DNA from: Pirellula staleyi DSM 6068
Lineage (GTDB): Bacteria; Planctomycetota; Planctomycetia; Pirellulales; Pirellulaceae
DNA: 63,942 bases
Assembly (NCBI GenBank): GCA_945875845.1
Contig: CAMCMB010000039.1
Span: forward strand, 1 to 63,942
Reading direction: 5' to 3'
In this document: positions 43,483 to 51,595 of the stretch, one piece after another
How positions within the stretch are numbered: the first letter of the stretch is position 1
Layout: each line of letters opens with the position of its first letter
Translations under genes and position numbers: made by a program
Notes under the pieces: model-generated
Database searches by the model: none
What the model was told of the DNA's origin: nothing
Seen by the model: only the letters and a program-made list of their open reading frames with translations

Positions 43483-44691
43483 CTATTGCGTTAGCAGCGA
43501 AAGGTCCTTGGAGCCCGGAATGTCTTCTGGCCATTTGGTGAAAACAGGCGTTTCTTCTCGAACTTTCTTCATGAATTCCGTTCGGAGCTTATTGGACGTT
43601 TGCTTCGCAAGAAGTTTGCGAATTTCGGCTTGTGCTTCGGCAAACGATTGAACGGAGGCGGGTTGGCGTTCAAGCACTTCGACAATGTGATAGCCGTCTT
43701 CGTCGGTGAGGATTTCGCTCAATCGACGCAACGGGTTCTCGAAGATTGCTTTATCGATAACAGCGCTTTTCAATGCGCCTTGGGTTGTCCAGTCAAACTG
43801 CCCTCCCTCAGACGCTCGGAAGTCCGTCGACTTTCGTTTCGCAACGGCTTCGAACGGAGCCCCTCCGACGTAGACGTCGTCGCCCATTTCGCGGATGGCT
43901 TGATCGGCCGCCTCCTTGCTGGGATATTTAGTAAAGAGGGCGGAAAGCATGCGAAACCGAGCGCGCGCCGGACGCTTAAATGTGTCGAGGTGATCGTTGT
44001 AGTAGTCTTGCAATTCGAATAGGTTCAAGATCGGATTCTCTCTGACGTTCTCGCGAATATGCTCCCGAGCCCAAGTCGATTCGGCGAAGTCCCGTTTCAT
44101 CGATTCGAGTGTTTTACCAGCCGCAGCGAGCTTCTCCTCGAATTCGAGCGCGGACTCGATTTGCATTTTCTCCATTTGCATGGGGACCCACTGTTCGTGG
44201 AAAATTTTTCGGGTCTGCGTCTCGATCTGCTTTCTCGCTTGAGCACGCTCTTTCGGCGGTTTGCCGGAAACTTTGTCGTTGACGAAGCGTTGAGCAAGAG
44301 CCTTCCGCGTGACCGCCTCTACCAGTTCCTTCCGCAACATCATCTCGAACTGAGGATTTGCCATCATTTTCGATGTCAACTTATCGGCCGGAATAAGATC
44401 CCCGATCGTGACTCGCTCTTCTCCCACCGCTGCTACCAACATGCCCGCTTCGAATAGAGTCATTTGCTGCTGAGTCGACGGTACTGCTTCGACGTCGCTT
44501 TCGCTCGAAAGCGTTGGTTCCAATGTTCGATCGGCCACAAAAACAGGCTGCTCTAGGCCTTTCGAACTGGGAGGCAAGCCACCGACCACGGTCGGAGTAT
44601 AGGGCTGATAACCGGATGGCTGTTGCCCAAGGCAAACGCACGCGTTTCCCAAGATCAAGGTAACAGCCAGCTTAGGCACGTAGTTCTTCAT
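43483..44691 (-). CDS. Exported parvulin-type peptidyl-prolyl isomerase (SurA/PpiC-like)
   Basis: The 402-residue protein has a signal peptide (YVPKLAVTLILGNACVCLGQ) and a SurA-N-like helical region. The rotamase domain spans about 255-360: ARARFRMLSALFTKYPSKEAADQAIREM, FEAVAKRKSTDFRASEGGQFDWTTQGAL, LTDEDGYHIVEVLERQPA. It should assist folding of exported or outer-membrane proteins. It lies upstream of the giant BNR-type gene on the same strand, 29 nt apart, so the two are probably cotranscribed. The start at ATG 44691 gives the better signal peptide; 44712 is the alternative. Confidence 0.92.
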   Translation of the reverse strand: MKNYVPKLAVTLILGNACVCLGQQPSGYQPYTPTVVGGLPPSSKGLEQPVFVADRTLEPTLSSESDVEAVPSTQQQMTLFEAGMLVAAVGEERVTIGDLIPADKLTSKMMANPQFEMMLRKELVEAVTRKALAQRFVNDKVSGKPPKERAQARKQIETQTRKIFHEQWVPMQMEKMQIESALEFEEKLAAAGKTLESMKRDFAESTWAREHIRENVRENPILNLFELQDYYNDHLDTFKRPARARFRMLSALFTKYPSKEAADQAIREMGDDVYVGGAPFEAVAKRKSTDFRASEGGQFDWTTQGALKSAVIDKAIFENPLRRLSEILTDEDGYHIVEVLERQPASVQSFAEAQAEIRKLLAKQTSNKLRTEFMKKVREETPVFTKWPEDIPGSKDLSLLTQ

Positions 44692-44769
44692 TGAAACCGT
44701 CCATGAACTCAAAAAGTGGGATTCCCGCTCGGAGTATAGGAAGCGCGGCGGATAGGCTGCAATAGAAGT

Positions 44770-44853
44770 ATTTAAGGGCGGTACGACGGACTTCCAAGTC
44801 CGTCGATGGAGAATTCGACGGGCTAGGAAGTCCGTCGTACCATTAAATCAACA
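44770..44853. repeat. MITE-like repeat, copy 4 (left end missing)
   Basis: Both internal palindromes (GACGGACTTCCAAGTCCGTC; GACGGGCTAGGAAGTCCGTC) and the right terminal TAAATCAACA are present, but the left TTGTTGATTTA end is not. CGCTAGCATCCGGTTTAC follows, as in the flanks of copy 3 (GGACGCTAG). Confidence 0.7.
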
Positions 44854-44929
44854 AGCCGCTAGCATCCGGTTTACATCGTCCTAAAACGGGGGCTAGCGTT
44901 GACTAGCGCCCTGCGGCTGATTGACAAAC

Positions 44930-46183
44930 TTAAAAATCCGATGAACCATAGAAATGGAGATAAACTGCCAGTGCGACGGTGGCAGCCAATCGTTTTCCAG
45001 GCCGCCCAGCACCTGCCATTGAGCTTACCTCGACCTTGAGGGCTGCTAGCAATTGCTCAAGCGTTTTATGCGGGCGCTCCGCGAGTTGGATACTCTTCAA
45101 ATGCAACCTCGTATGGCAAGGTCCGGAAAATTCATCCAGCAACTTTGGAATGTTCGAGTAATAGTAAGCAATCGTGTCGCTAGGCCGCAGGAATGCCTGC
45201 CAACCTTGCCGAACAACGTCAACCGAGGGGGCCTGCTCGAAAACAGCACCGGGGAGTTCGATATGCTTAAGAAACGTCGATGACAATGCAAACGGGGGAT
45301 GGAGTGCGGATTCAAATCGTTCCCCCGTTCCCAGTCTTTCGGCTACCCAATAGATCGGCGCGCGCCAGTCGGCGACCGGAGGACAATCTTGGTTGAGATG
45401 ATCTACGGCCTTATTGCGACCAGGGGCTGACTCTCCATAGACAACCACAATGTTCTCCATGTTGCTTTGCAGCGCTCGGGGGATATTTAAGAATTTCTCT
45501 CGGCGACGGTGGTTCCTGCGGGAACCGTACTGGGCTTTCGGAAGAGCCAATTGGCTCTGGATCATCGTGTCGAATGCTGCCAGCAGTTCATCGAATCCCT
45601 GCGTTTCTGGCTCTAAGAAACGCAATGCGGCCACCGTCGCTTCGACGGTCGACAAAAACAACACATCGGGTTCGCGACGAATGCAGTAGCGGCTTGGCTC
45701 CGACGGTGCGAGCCGATACCTCGGAAGTCGCTGCAGTTGAGGAATATCGCGAACCAGTGTTTTCGAATGATGCCAAGTACCATCCAACACAACAAGTTGC
45801 TTGGGTCGCTGAGCGACGGGAAGATCGTCCAGGAGTTGCGAACCTGGCCCGGGATACAACAGTCCGGTATCTGGCGTTAGCGCTGTTTTCGAAAGGAGAT
45901 CCGCAAGTCGATCGTTGTGGTCGACCAACAAATTCGAATTCAACAACGCTCGTCGAACGATCCGGGCGGTGTTGAACGGATGAAACCGTTCTCGCATGTG
46001 CTGAACGATCAATACCCTCGTGCGATTGTCAATCACCGGTATGCGGTTGCAAAAACAGCGATCGATTGGACGATGGCAACCGTAACAGCGCGCTCTCCAG
46101 TCGAGTCGATCCCTTTCCGATTGTCCTGCAGAATACAACTCAGATTCGATGGAGAACCTATTCCTTGCTCTTGCGTTCGGCAT
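44930..46183 (-). CDS. DTW-domain tRNA aminocarboxypropyltransferase-like protein
   Basis: The 417-residue protein has the cysteine cluster CYGCHRPIDRCFC, RVLIVQHMRERFHPFNTARI, PKQLVVLDGTWHHSK with the DTW-family signature, and YRLAPSEPSRYCIRREP. Family members put the acp group on tRNA uridines (TapT/Tsr3-like). Usual family length is about 200-250 residues; about 190 extra C-terminal residues (from about 230) are an added domain, beginning NIVVVYGESAPGR, that I do not recognise. It starts inside the 3' end of the sulfatase gene (26-nt overlap), so both are on one transcript. Confidence 0.88.
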   Translation of the reverse strand: MPNARARNRFSIESELYSAGQSERDRLDWRARCYGCHRPIDRCFCNRIPVIDNRTRVLIVQHMRERFHPFNTARIVRRALLNSNLLVDHNDRLADLLSKTALTPDTGLLYPGPGSQLLDDLPVAQRPKQLVVLDGTWHHSKTLVRDIPQLQRLPRYRLAPSEPSRYCIRREPDVLFLSTVEATVAALRFLEPETQGFDELLAAFDTMIQSQLALPKAQYGSRRNHRRREKFLNIPRALQSNMENIVVVYGESAPGRNKAVDHLNQDCPPVADWRAPIYWVAERLGTGERFESALHPPFALSSTFLKHIELPGAVFEQAPSVDVVRQGWQAFLRPSDTIAYYYSNIPKLLDEFSGPCHTRLHLKSIQLAERPHKTLEQLLAALKVEVSSMAGAGRPGKRLAATVALAVYLHFYGSSDF

Positions 46184-47813
46184 TGCCCGCTCTGGCTTTC
46201 GGTTGGGCAGGGGGCGACTTCATCGCAAGTTCGACAAAGTTGTCGGTTTGAGTTTGCCAAACTTTTTCAAGTTCGTTCACTTTGGTTGGCATTTGAGCAG
46301 CAAGGTTTTGCTGCTCGGCTCGGTCCGTGGTGAGATTGTAAAGCTCCCATGGATCTCCTTTTGCAGCAACAAGTTTCCATTCCCCCACTTGCACTGCCCG
46401 GTTGCCTTCATGAAGCCACCAGAGACTATCTCGGCCTATGATTTCGTCTTTCGCGAGGGCCGGCGTAAGACTCTTGCCGGGTGCGACCGGGGCGCCATCG
46501 GATGCCCATTCTTTTGGCTTCTCAACCCCGGTGATTTCCAGCAGCGTCGGAACGATGTCGATCACATGAGCCGGAGTATGGCGAAGTTCGTTTGCGGTGG
46601 TGATTCCCATGGGCCAATGGGCAATGAGGGGTGAGCTAATTCCACCTTCATGCACCCAAGTCTTGTGCCGTCGGTGGGGTGTATTGCAAGCTCCCGAAAA
46701 GCCTGGGCCGAGACAGAGATAGGACGCGGCGCTACCCGGCGGTGCTTTCGGGTCATGGCCTCCATTGCGCACCATGATCTCGGCGCTTGCACCATTGTCG
46801 GAAGCGAAAAGAATCAGCGTATTCTCATAAACTCCCATCGATTTGAGTTGAGCGAGGACACGCCCAATCTCCTGGTCCATGCGATCCACCATGGCAGCAT
46901 GAATGGCCATCTTCGTCGCTTGGAATCGCTGCTGTTCTTCATTCAACTCTTGCCACGGGAACGGACGATTGACCTCCCCTGGTCCGAGTTTTTCCATGGC
47001 ATCCGGGAAGGCATACGGCGGTCCAACATCGCGTTCCATGGGAGACAGACTGGTTTTCGTAATTCCCATCTCCTTTTGCCGAGCGAAGCGACCCTCACGC
47101 ATCGCGTCCCATCCGCTTAAATATTGGTCGCGGTACTTGGCGATGTCTTGGGGTAGCGCGTGCAATGGAAAGTGCGGCGCGATGAACGGAATGTAATGAA
47201 AGAAGGGCTTGCCGGCGTGATGGACAGCATGGTCCTTCAAGCATTCGATGGCATGATCGGCGGTCGCGATCGTGGCATAGTAGTCCTTTTCCTCCGCAGA
47301 TCGCTTCAAGGGCACATCGTCGACCGCGTTGCCGGCCGACGTGAAGAAGTTGCCTTGGTTATTCATGTTGAGCGAGCGAGCGAAACCGCCGTCAAGCACT
47401 TTGCCGTCGATGTGCCATTTGCCACTGTGGTAGCTGCGATAGCCAGCCACGTTGAGATACTCTGGCAACAACCGAGCCCATTTCTGCCGAACGCCCTGTC
47501 CGCCCCCACCCACATTTGGCAAGGCGTCGCGATGGATCTGCTGAGCGTAGTAGCCGGTTAGCAAAGCACCCCGAGTCGGCCAGCAGCGAGCCGTGTTATA
47601 GAATTGGGTGAAGCGGAGCCCGTTCTTGGCGAGCCCATCCAGATGCGGCGTCTCGATCTCGCCACCATAGCAGCCGAGATCGGAGTAACCCAAATCATCT
47701 GCCAGAATCAGAACGATGTTTGGCCGAGCCGGCAGGACTGGCTCGGCCGTAGTTGCAGAGTGATCTAAGCCGAAGAAACAACACAGGATCGTAAGGAAAG
47801 TGTAGCGATTCAT
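46158..47813 (-). CDS. Exported type I sulfatase (arylsulfatase family)
   Basis: The 551-residue protein has a signal peptide (YTFLTILCCFFGLDHSATTA), then RPNIVLILADDLGYSDLGCYGG and the formylglycine motif CWPTRG at Cys77 (C-x-P-T-R). Further metal and active-site segments are YHSGKWHIDG, FASDNGAS and HKTWVHEGGIS. It should cleave sulfate esters from polysaccharides; abundant sulfatases are typical of marine planctomycetes. Start at ATG 47813; an upstream in-frame start at 47873 would add a polar extension before the signal peptide. Overlaps the DTW gene downstream. Confidence 0.95.
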   Translation of the reverse strand: MNRYTFLTILCCFFGLDHSATTAEPVLPARPNIVLILADDLGYSDLGCYGGEIETPHLDGLAKNGLRFTQFYNTARCWPTRGALLTGYYAQQIHRDALPNVGGGGQGVRQKWARLLPEYLNVAGYRSYHSGKWHIDGKVLDGGFARSLNMNNQGNFFTSAGNAVDDVPLKRSAEEKDYYATIATADHAIECLKDHAVHHAGKPFFHYIPFIAPHFPLHALPQDIAKYRDQYLSGWDAMREGRFARQKEMGITKTSLSPMERDVGPPYAFPDAMEKLGPGEVNRPFPWQELNEEQQRFQATKMAIHAAMVDRMDQEIGRVLAQLKSMGVYENTLILFASDNGASAEIMVRNGGHDPKAPPGSAASYLCLGPGFSGACNTPHRRHKTWVHEGGISSPLIAHWPMGITTANELRHTPAHVIDIVPTLLEITGVEKPKEWASDGAPVAPGKSLTPALAKDEIIGRDSLWWLHEGNRAVQVGEWKLVAAKGDPWELYNLTTDRAEQQNLAAQMPTKVNELEKVWQTQTDNFVELAMKSPPAQPKARAGNAERKSKE

Positions 47814-47857
47814 CCGTAGTTCGGCAGTCTTCGAAAGGGTGATGGAAGCAGGTCTAT

Positions 47858-47938
47858 GGTAGCCAAATGGCACTCACATTGTAGAACAATTGTCCCAATT
47901 GTTCATGCTATCTGGCTTTACGCCAGTGTCGCGGCTAC
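47858..47938. repeat. Hairpin repeat between the sulfatase and the sigma factor
   Basis: An inner palindrome GAACAATTG-TCC-CAATTGTTC (47884-47904) lies within a pair TGGTAGCC (47858) / CGGCTAC (near 47932). It occupies most of the gap before the sigma-factor gene. Confidence 0.6.
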
Positions 47939-48089
47939 GGATCAAGCGTTTTGCCCCATCGAAGAAGCGAACCGACAGCGCACTAGCATAAATAGCCCAA
48001 AAAGTGCAGAAAACTTGTTTCCCCCGCCCTTTCGGAACGCTAAACTTCATAAGGATTTTCTAAACCCGGCCCGTGAGACTGAGGTATCG

Positions 48090-48818
48090 ATGGCGCCCAA
48101 ACAAGTATTGCATCGAAGTTCTATTGATGGGGCATCCGACGAATCGATCGTGTTGGTACTCTTAACGTTGCAGGACAGAATGTCCTTGCCTGCGGAAAAG
48201 CAGGATGGCTTGCGATTTCTGTTCGAATTGCTTAATCCGGCGACACTTTATTCGATCAAAAGTCTGATCGGGGCGAGCGTTCGACATCGATTGGATGACG
48301 AGCAAATCGCATTAGACGTTTTTTGCGACATGACTCCATATTTGCTAGGCGAGCGTCCCTTCAAAAACGCTAGTCTAAATGGTCTGTTATCTCTGTGCAG
48401 AAAGATTGCCAAGTCGAAAGTCATTAACGAAGTAACGAAAATCGGCAGGCTTCGACGACAGGAGCCCATCATGCAAAGCTTAATCGGCGAACTGCAGGAA
48501 AAAACGCGTGAGGCTCCCGACCAGATCGCTGAGTGGCGAGAAGAAGTCGAGAATTGGATTCAGAAACTAAATTCTCCTGAGTTATCCGCAGTTCTCGTAT
48601 ATCGCATGGAGGGCCTATCCATCAAGGATGTTGCCAGTCGACTAAAAATCACAAGACGAACAGTTCAGCGTAGATGGGCCCGTATCTCATTGGCGCTAAC
48701 ACAATACCATTCCGAAGGAGGTTTCGCAGCTCACTTCCCAAGTCCCCAAGTCCCCAAGTCCCCAGCAATAGTAAAAGCAGATACGAATGGCGAAATCCAA
48801 CAACACCGTTCAAAATAG
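48090..48818 (+). CDS. ECF-like RNA polymerase sigma factor
   Basis: The 242-residue protein has a region-2-like helix set (RRHLDDEQIALDVF is replaced here by VRHRLDDEQIALDVFCDMTPY) and region 4 with VYRMEGLSIKDVASRLKITRRTVQRRWARI, the recognition helix. Length and C-terminal extension fit planctomycete ECF groups. GAGGT lies four bases before ATG 48090. It immediately precedes the peptide/C39/pseudopilin genes in the same direction, 120 nt away, and may control them. No anti-sigma gene with a recognisable domain is adjacent. Confidence 0.82.
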   Translation: MAPKQVLHRSSIDGASDESIVLVLLTLQDRMSLPAEKQDGLRFLFELLNPATLYSIKSLIGASVRHRLDDEQIALDVFCDMTPYLLGERPFKNASLNGLLSLCRKIAKSKVINEVTKIGRLRRQEPIMQSLIGELQEKTREAPDQIAEWREEVENWIQKLNSPELSAVLVYRMEGLSIKDVASRLKITRRTVQRRWARISLALTQYHSEGGFAAHFPSPQVPKSPAIVKADTNGEIQQHRSK

Positions 48819-48941
48819 GAAAACTATTTGGGTGTATTTTCGGGAACCGTGTCGCATTGACCCATGAAATATTGCTTCTACTTGTAGGGGAATTAGTTGT
48901 ACGTTCAATAAGACCAAATCACCGAGAGATTGGAATCCAAA

Positions 48942-49297
48942 ATGACAAAATTTGTAGCGTGTCTTGGAATTGCGGCTATCGCAATGGTTGCTAACGTTGT
49001 CGTTCCAAAGTCGACATTGCTTGTAACAGAGACTTTCCATTCATCGATTTTCGGGGGGCATTCGTTTACGTGGATTGCAACATGTCCGACTATACGGAAC
49101 CATTGTGCAGGGCCAAAGCTGGAATGAGTTGCGTTGTTGATCACTATCGACTTTTCAACGACGGTCAAGATTTGCTGGATATGTTATCCGAGCAAAGAGA
49201 TGCTTGTACAGCCAACGGTTGCATTAATGAGAAAATGGTTTGGACTTACCCAGATCCTGTTTCTCCGTGCACAAAAACTCACAAGACCACTCAATGA
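48942..49297 (+). pseudogene. Small exported six-cysteine peptide, split by a frameshift at a G-run
   Basis: ATG 48942 opens a frame with a signal-peptide-like start (TKFVACLGIAAIAMVANVVV). At the run of six G (49053-49058) the frame that continues sensibly is the -1 frame: AFVYVDCNMSDYTEPLCRAK, SCVVDHYRLF, DACTANGCINEK, SPCTKTH, ending at 49297. One additional G would restore a single reading frame of about 118 residues with six cysteines after the signal. Without it the product stops after 61 residues. A sequencing error, a real loss of one base, or slippage during expression could each explain it. It sits between the sigma factor and the membrane protein gene, where a secreted substrate would be expected. 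Confidence 0.7.
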
Positions 49298-49355
49298 TTT
49301 GGTTCTCGATTGTAGTTGAATAGAACCTAGTGGCTGATTTTTCAGGTGGATCTTA

Positions 49356-50498
49356 ATGACTCTAACCCGCGATTTTGGTGCGTTGATCGTTGTTTGGATC
49401 TGTACGGTGTTTTTCGGCCAATTGTACGGAGCCGAAAAAGCATCTGATTTCGATGTAATTTACCCAACGACGTTTGAGTATCTTGAGTCACACTCTGCTA
49501 TCCCTGATGGTGACGTGTATATTATGAGCGTGGGATCTGTGCGTGTCAAAGATCTTCACAATTTCCGTTTGAAACGCTTGTCTGCGACCACGATCGATCC
49601 CAAGTATATTCAGAACGGAATGAATCTTATTTTAGTTGAGACGACTCAAATCGCATCGGGGACCGAATTGTTGAAACTATCCCGACAAACAGAACCATTC
49701 AAGGCAGAATTTCCATCGAGCAGAGAAAGCTTGGAAAAACTAGCCAACGAACTTGACAAATGCGACTTGAGTTTGAAGCTATACTCAAAACCCAAGGTTC
49801 CTTTCGGGGAAACTCACCTCAGCAAGCTTCACGTTTTCACGGACTTTTCCATTCCGTTCCTACAGGGAAGTTCTAATACACTTGACCTTACTGAGATTCG
49901 GGTGGACGCCACAAAGCCTGATAGAAGGTTATGCGATCTGTCAAAAGGAGGTGTTCAGTTTCATGGAGAATTCGAAAAGTTTCAGGGCAACTGGCGACTT
50001 TTACACTCGTCACAACAGTCAAGACCGGCAAGTTCAAGATCCCAACAAAAGAAAGAGGACATAGTCTCAAGACTCATCTCCGTTTGTGATATTAAGTACG
50101 TCAATCAGAATGGTTTCGAAGTCACTTCCAAGTCCGAGGCGATCTACAGTAGTGGTAAGAAAGGTGGTTCAACGTCAAACATGGTTGCCACTGGTATGAC
50201 TTTCGGTGGAACGGTGAACGCCCTTTTGACAGAGGTGATTCCGAACGGCACTCGCGTTTTTTTGGACGGACAAGAACAAATCAAAGCTGTTTGGCAAGAC
50301 GGCAAGGTGGTTCGGGTCTATCACAAAGGGACCATCGACGATTTGAGTCAATCACAGTTTGCATCGACAGGAGGCAGAAACTTCGAGACCTATTTTTGGT
50401 TGTTGCTTTGTTTTATCGCTATTCCGTTGATCGTGGTTATTCTTAACAGATTGAATCGCAAGAAAAAACAGCAACCGGGGTTCCGAAGTATACCATGA
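49356..50498 (+). CDS. Exported protein with C-terminal membrane anchor, function unknown
   Basis: The 380-residue product has a signal peptide (IVVWICTVFFGQLYGAE) and a single C-terminal membrane segment (YFWLLLCFIAIPLIVVIL) followed by a basic tail. The intervening part is beta-rich, with VYIMSVGSVRVKDLHNFRLK and later AVWQDGKVVRVYHKG. No catalytic motif is recognised. A 4-nt overlap (ATGA) links it to the C39/rhodanese gene, so both proteins are probably made together and located at the outer face of the membrane. Confidence 0.8.
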   Translation: MTLTRDFGALIVVWICTVFFGQLYGAEKASDFDVIYPTTFEYLESHSAIPDGDVYIMSVGSVRVKDLHNFRLKRLSATTIDPKYIQNGMNLILVETTQIASGTELLKLSRQTEPFKAEFPSSRESLEKLANELDKCDLSLKLYSKPKVPFGETHLSKLHVFTDFSIPFLQGSSNTLDLTEIRVDATKPDRRLCDLSKGGVQFHGEFEKFQGNWRLLHSSQQSRPASSRSQQKKEDIVSRLISVCDIKYVNQNGFEVTSKSEAIYSSGKKGGSTSNMVATGMTFGGTVNALLTEVIPNGTRVFLDGQEQIKAVWQDGKVVRVYHKGTIDDLSQSQFASTGGRNFETYFWLLLCFIAIPLIVVILNRLNRKKKQQPGFRSIP

Positions 50499-51595
50499 CC
50501 AAATCCTTTGCGTTGCATGCAGTACTTTGCATTCTAATCTGCACAAGCATGCTTGGAAATTTTGTCCATGGAGCACAGATTCCTCGCCAGCAAACTTTGG
50601 GAAACTACTGTGGTATTTATGCGGTGTATGGTGCTGTTTCCACCGTGCTGCGCGAGGATGGACAATCGGTAACTTTGCCGTTTGACGATCTACTGCAGAC
50701 GGACTTTGTGTCTTCGTACAAAGGGAGTTCGAGCGACGATTTAGAGAAAGCAGCAAGGTTTTTGGGTGCGGAGGCAACGACGTATCGATGGCTAAGCGCC
50801 TTCACGCTTCGATCATCTTCAAAACCGCTAGTTTTGCACGTGAGCCCTCGAGGCAGACCCGGCAAGTATACGCATTGGTTGTTGTTTCTTGGAATCCAAG
50901 ATGGAAAGGCGTTGGTAAAGGACGGTGAGGGTGGTTCGTTTCTGGTTGATGTATCTGACTTGGTTTCGAGATGGGACGGTATTGCAGTCTGTGTCTTTTC
51001 TCGAAACCAATCTCCACCAAACTTTGTTTCTACAGATATTTTTGTCTTCACCTTGCAAATTGCCGTTGCATTGAGTCTTGTTTTTTTGGGTTCAAGTGTA
51101 TTCCATTGTCTTTTATCACCTACCCTAATGAATGAGCTTGTGGTGTTCTGCTGCGTGATTCTCTGCGGTTTTGTCGCCTGCTATTGCTCGCCCAGTATTC
51201 CAAAGATTCGTCGAGCTAACGCATTTGCAATTGCGCATGAACTTGGCGCAACCCAATTCCCGGAAATTAGTATCGATGAGTTGAGTTGCGTTTGTCACGA
51301 TCCTTCCAATTCCAGCGTTATTATTGACTGCCGCTACGATTTCGATTTTGTCGATGCGCATTTGCCCAACGCAGTCAACATGCCAGTCGACATTGCGACT
51401 GTACAGCTACTTGAGATGACCCATGGCCTACCGTTAACGACAGAGTTTGTTCTCTACTGTCAATCCGCTGGGTGTCATTTTTCGGATATCATTGCAGGTG
51501 AGTTGACGCGTTTAGGATTTCATCGATTACGAATTTTCCGGCCGGGAATGCTGGCATGGGAACGTGCTGGAATGCCTTGCGAGGTGCGCAAGTGA
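50495..51595 (+). CDS. C39/papain-like peptidase fused to a rhodanese domain
   Basis: The 366-residue protein has a signal peptide (HAVLCILICTSMLGNFVHGA) and then a papain-fold peptidase region resembling family C39: catalytic Cys39 in TLGNYCGIYAVYGA, His in GKYTHWLLFLGI, and an Asp in ALVKDGEGG. A membrane pair follows (IAVALSLVFLGSSVFHCLL; ELVVFCCVILCGFVACYC). The C-terminal 120 residues are a rhodanese: VIIDCRYDFDFVDAHLPNAVNMPV, the active Cys loop VLYCQSAGCHFSDI, and IFRPGMLAWERAGMP. C39 enzymes usually remove leader peptides of double-Gly type; rhodaneses move sulfur or act on persulfides. Their fusion suggests thiol-based maturation of an exported peptide. Confidence 0.85.
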   Translation: MTKSFALHAVLCILICTSMLGNFVHGAQIPRQQTLGNYCGIYAVYGAVSTVLREDGQSVTLPFDDLLQTDFVSSYKGSSSDDLEKAARFLGAEATTYRWLSAFTLRSSSKPLVLHVSPRGRPGKYTHWLLFLGIQDGKALVKDGEGGSFLVDVSDLVSRWDGIAVCVFSRNQSPPNFVSTDIFVFTLQIAVALSLVFLGSSVFHCLLSPTLMNELVVFCCVILCGFVACYCSPSIPKIRRANAFAIAHELGATQFPEISIDELSCVCHDPSNSSVIIDCRYDFDFVDAHLPNAVNMPVDIATVQLLEMTHGLPLTTEFVLYCQSAGCHFSDIIAGELTRLGFHRLRIFRPGMLAWERAGMPCEVRK

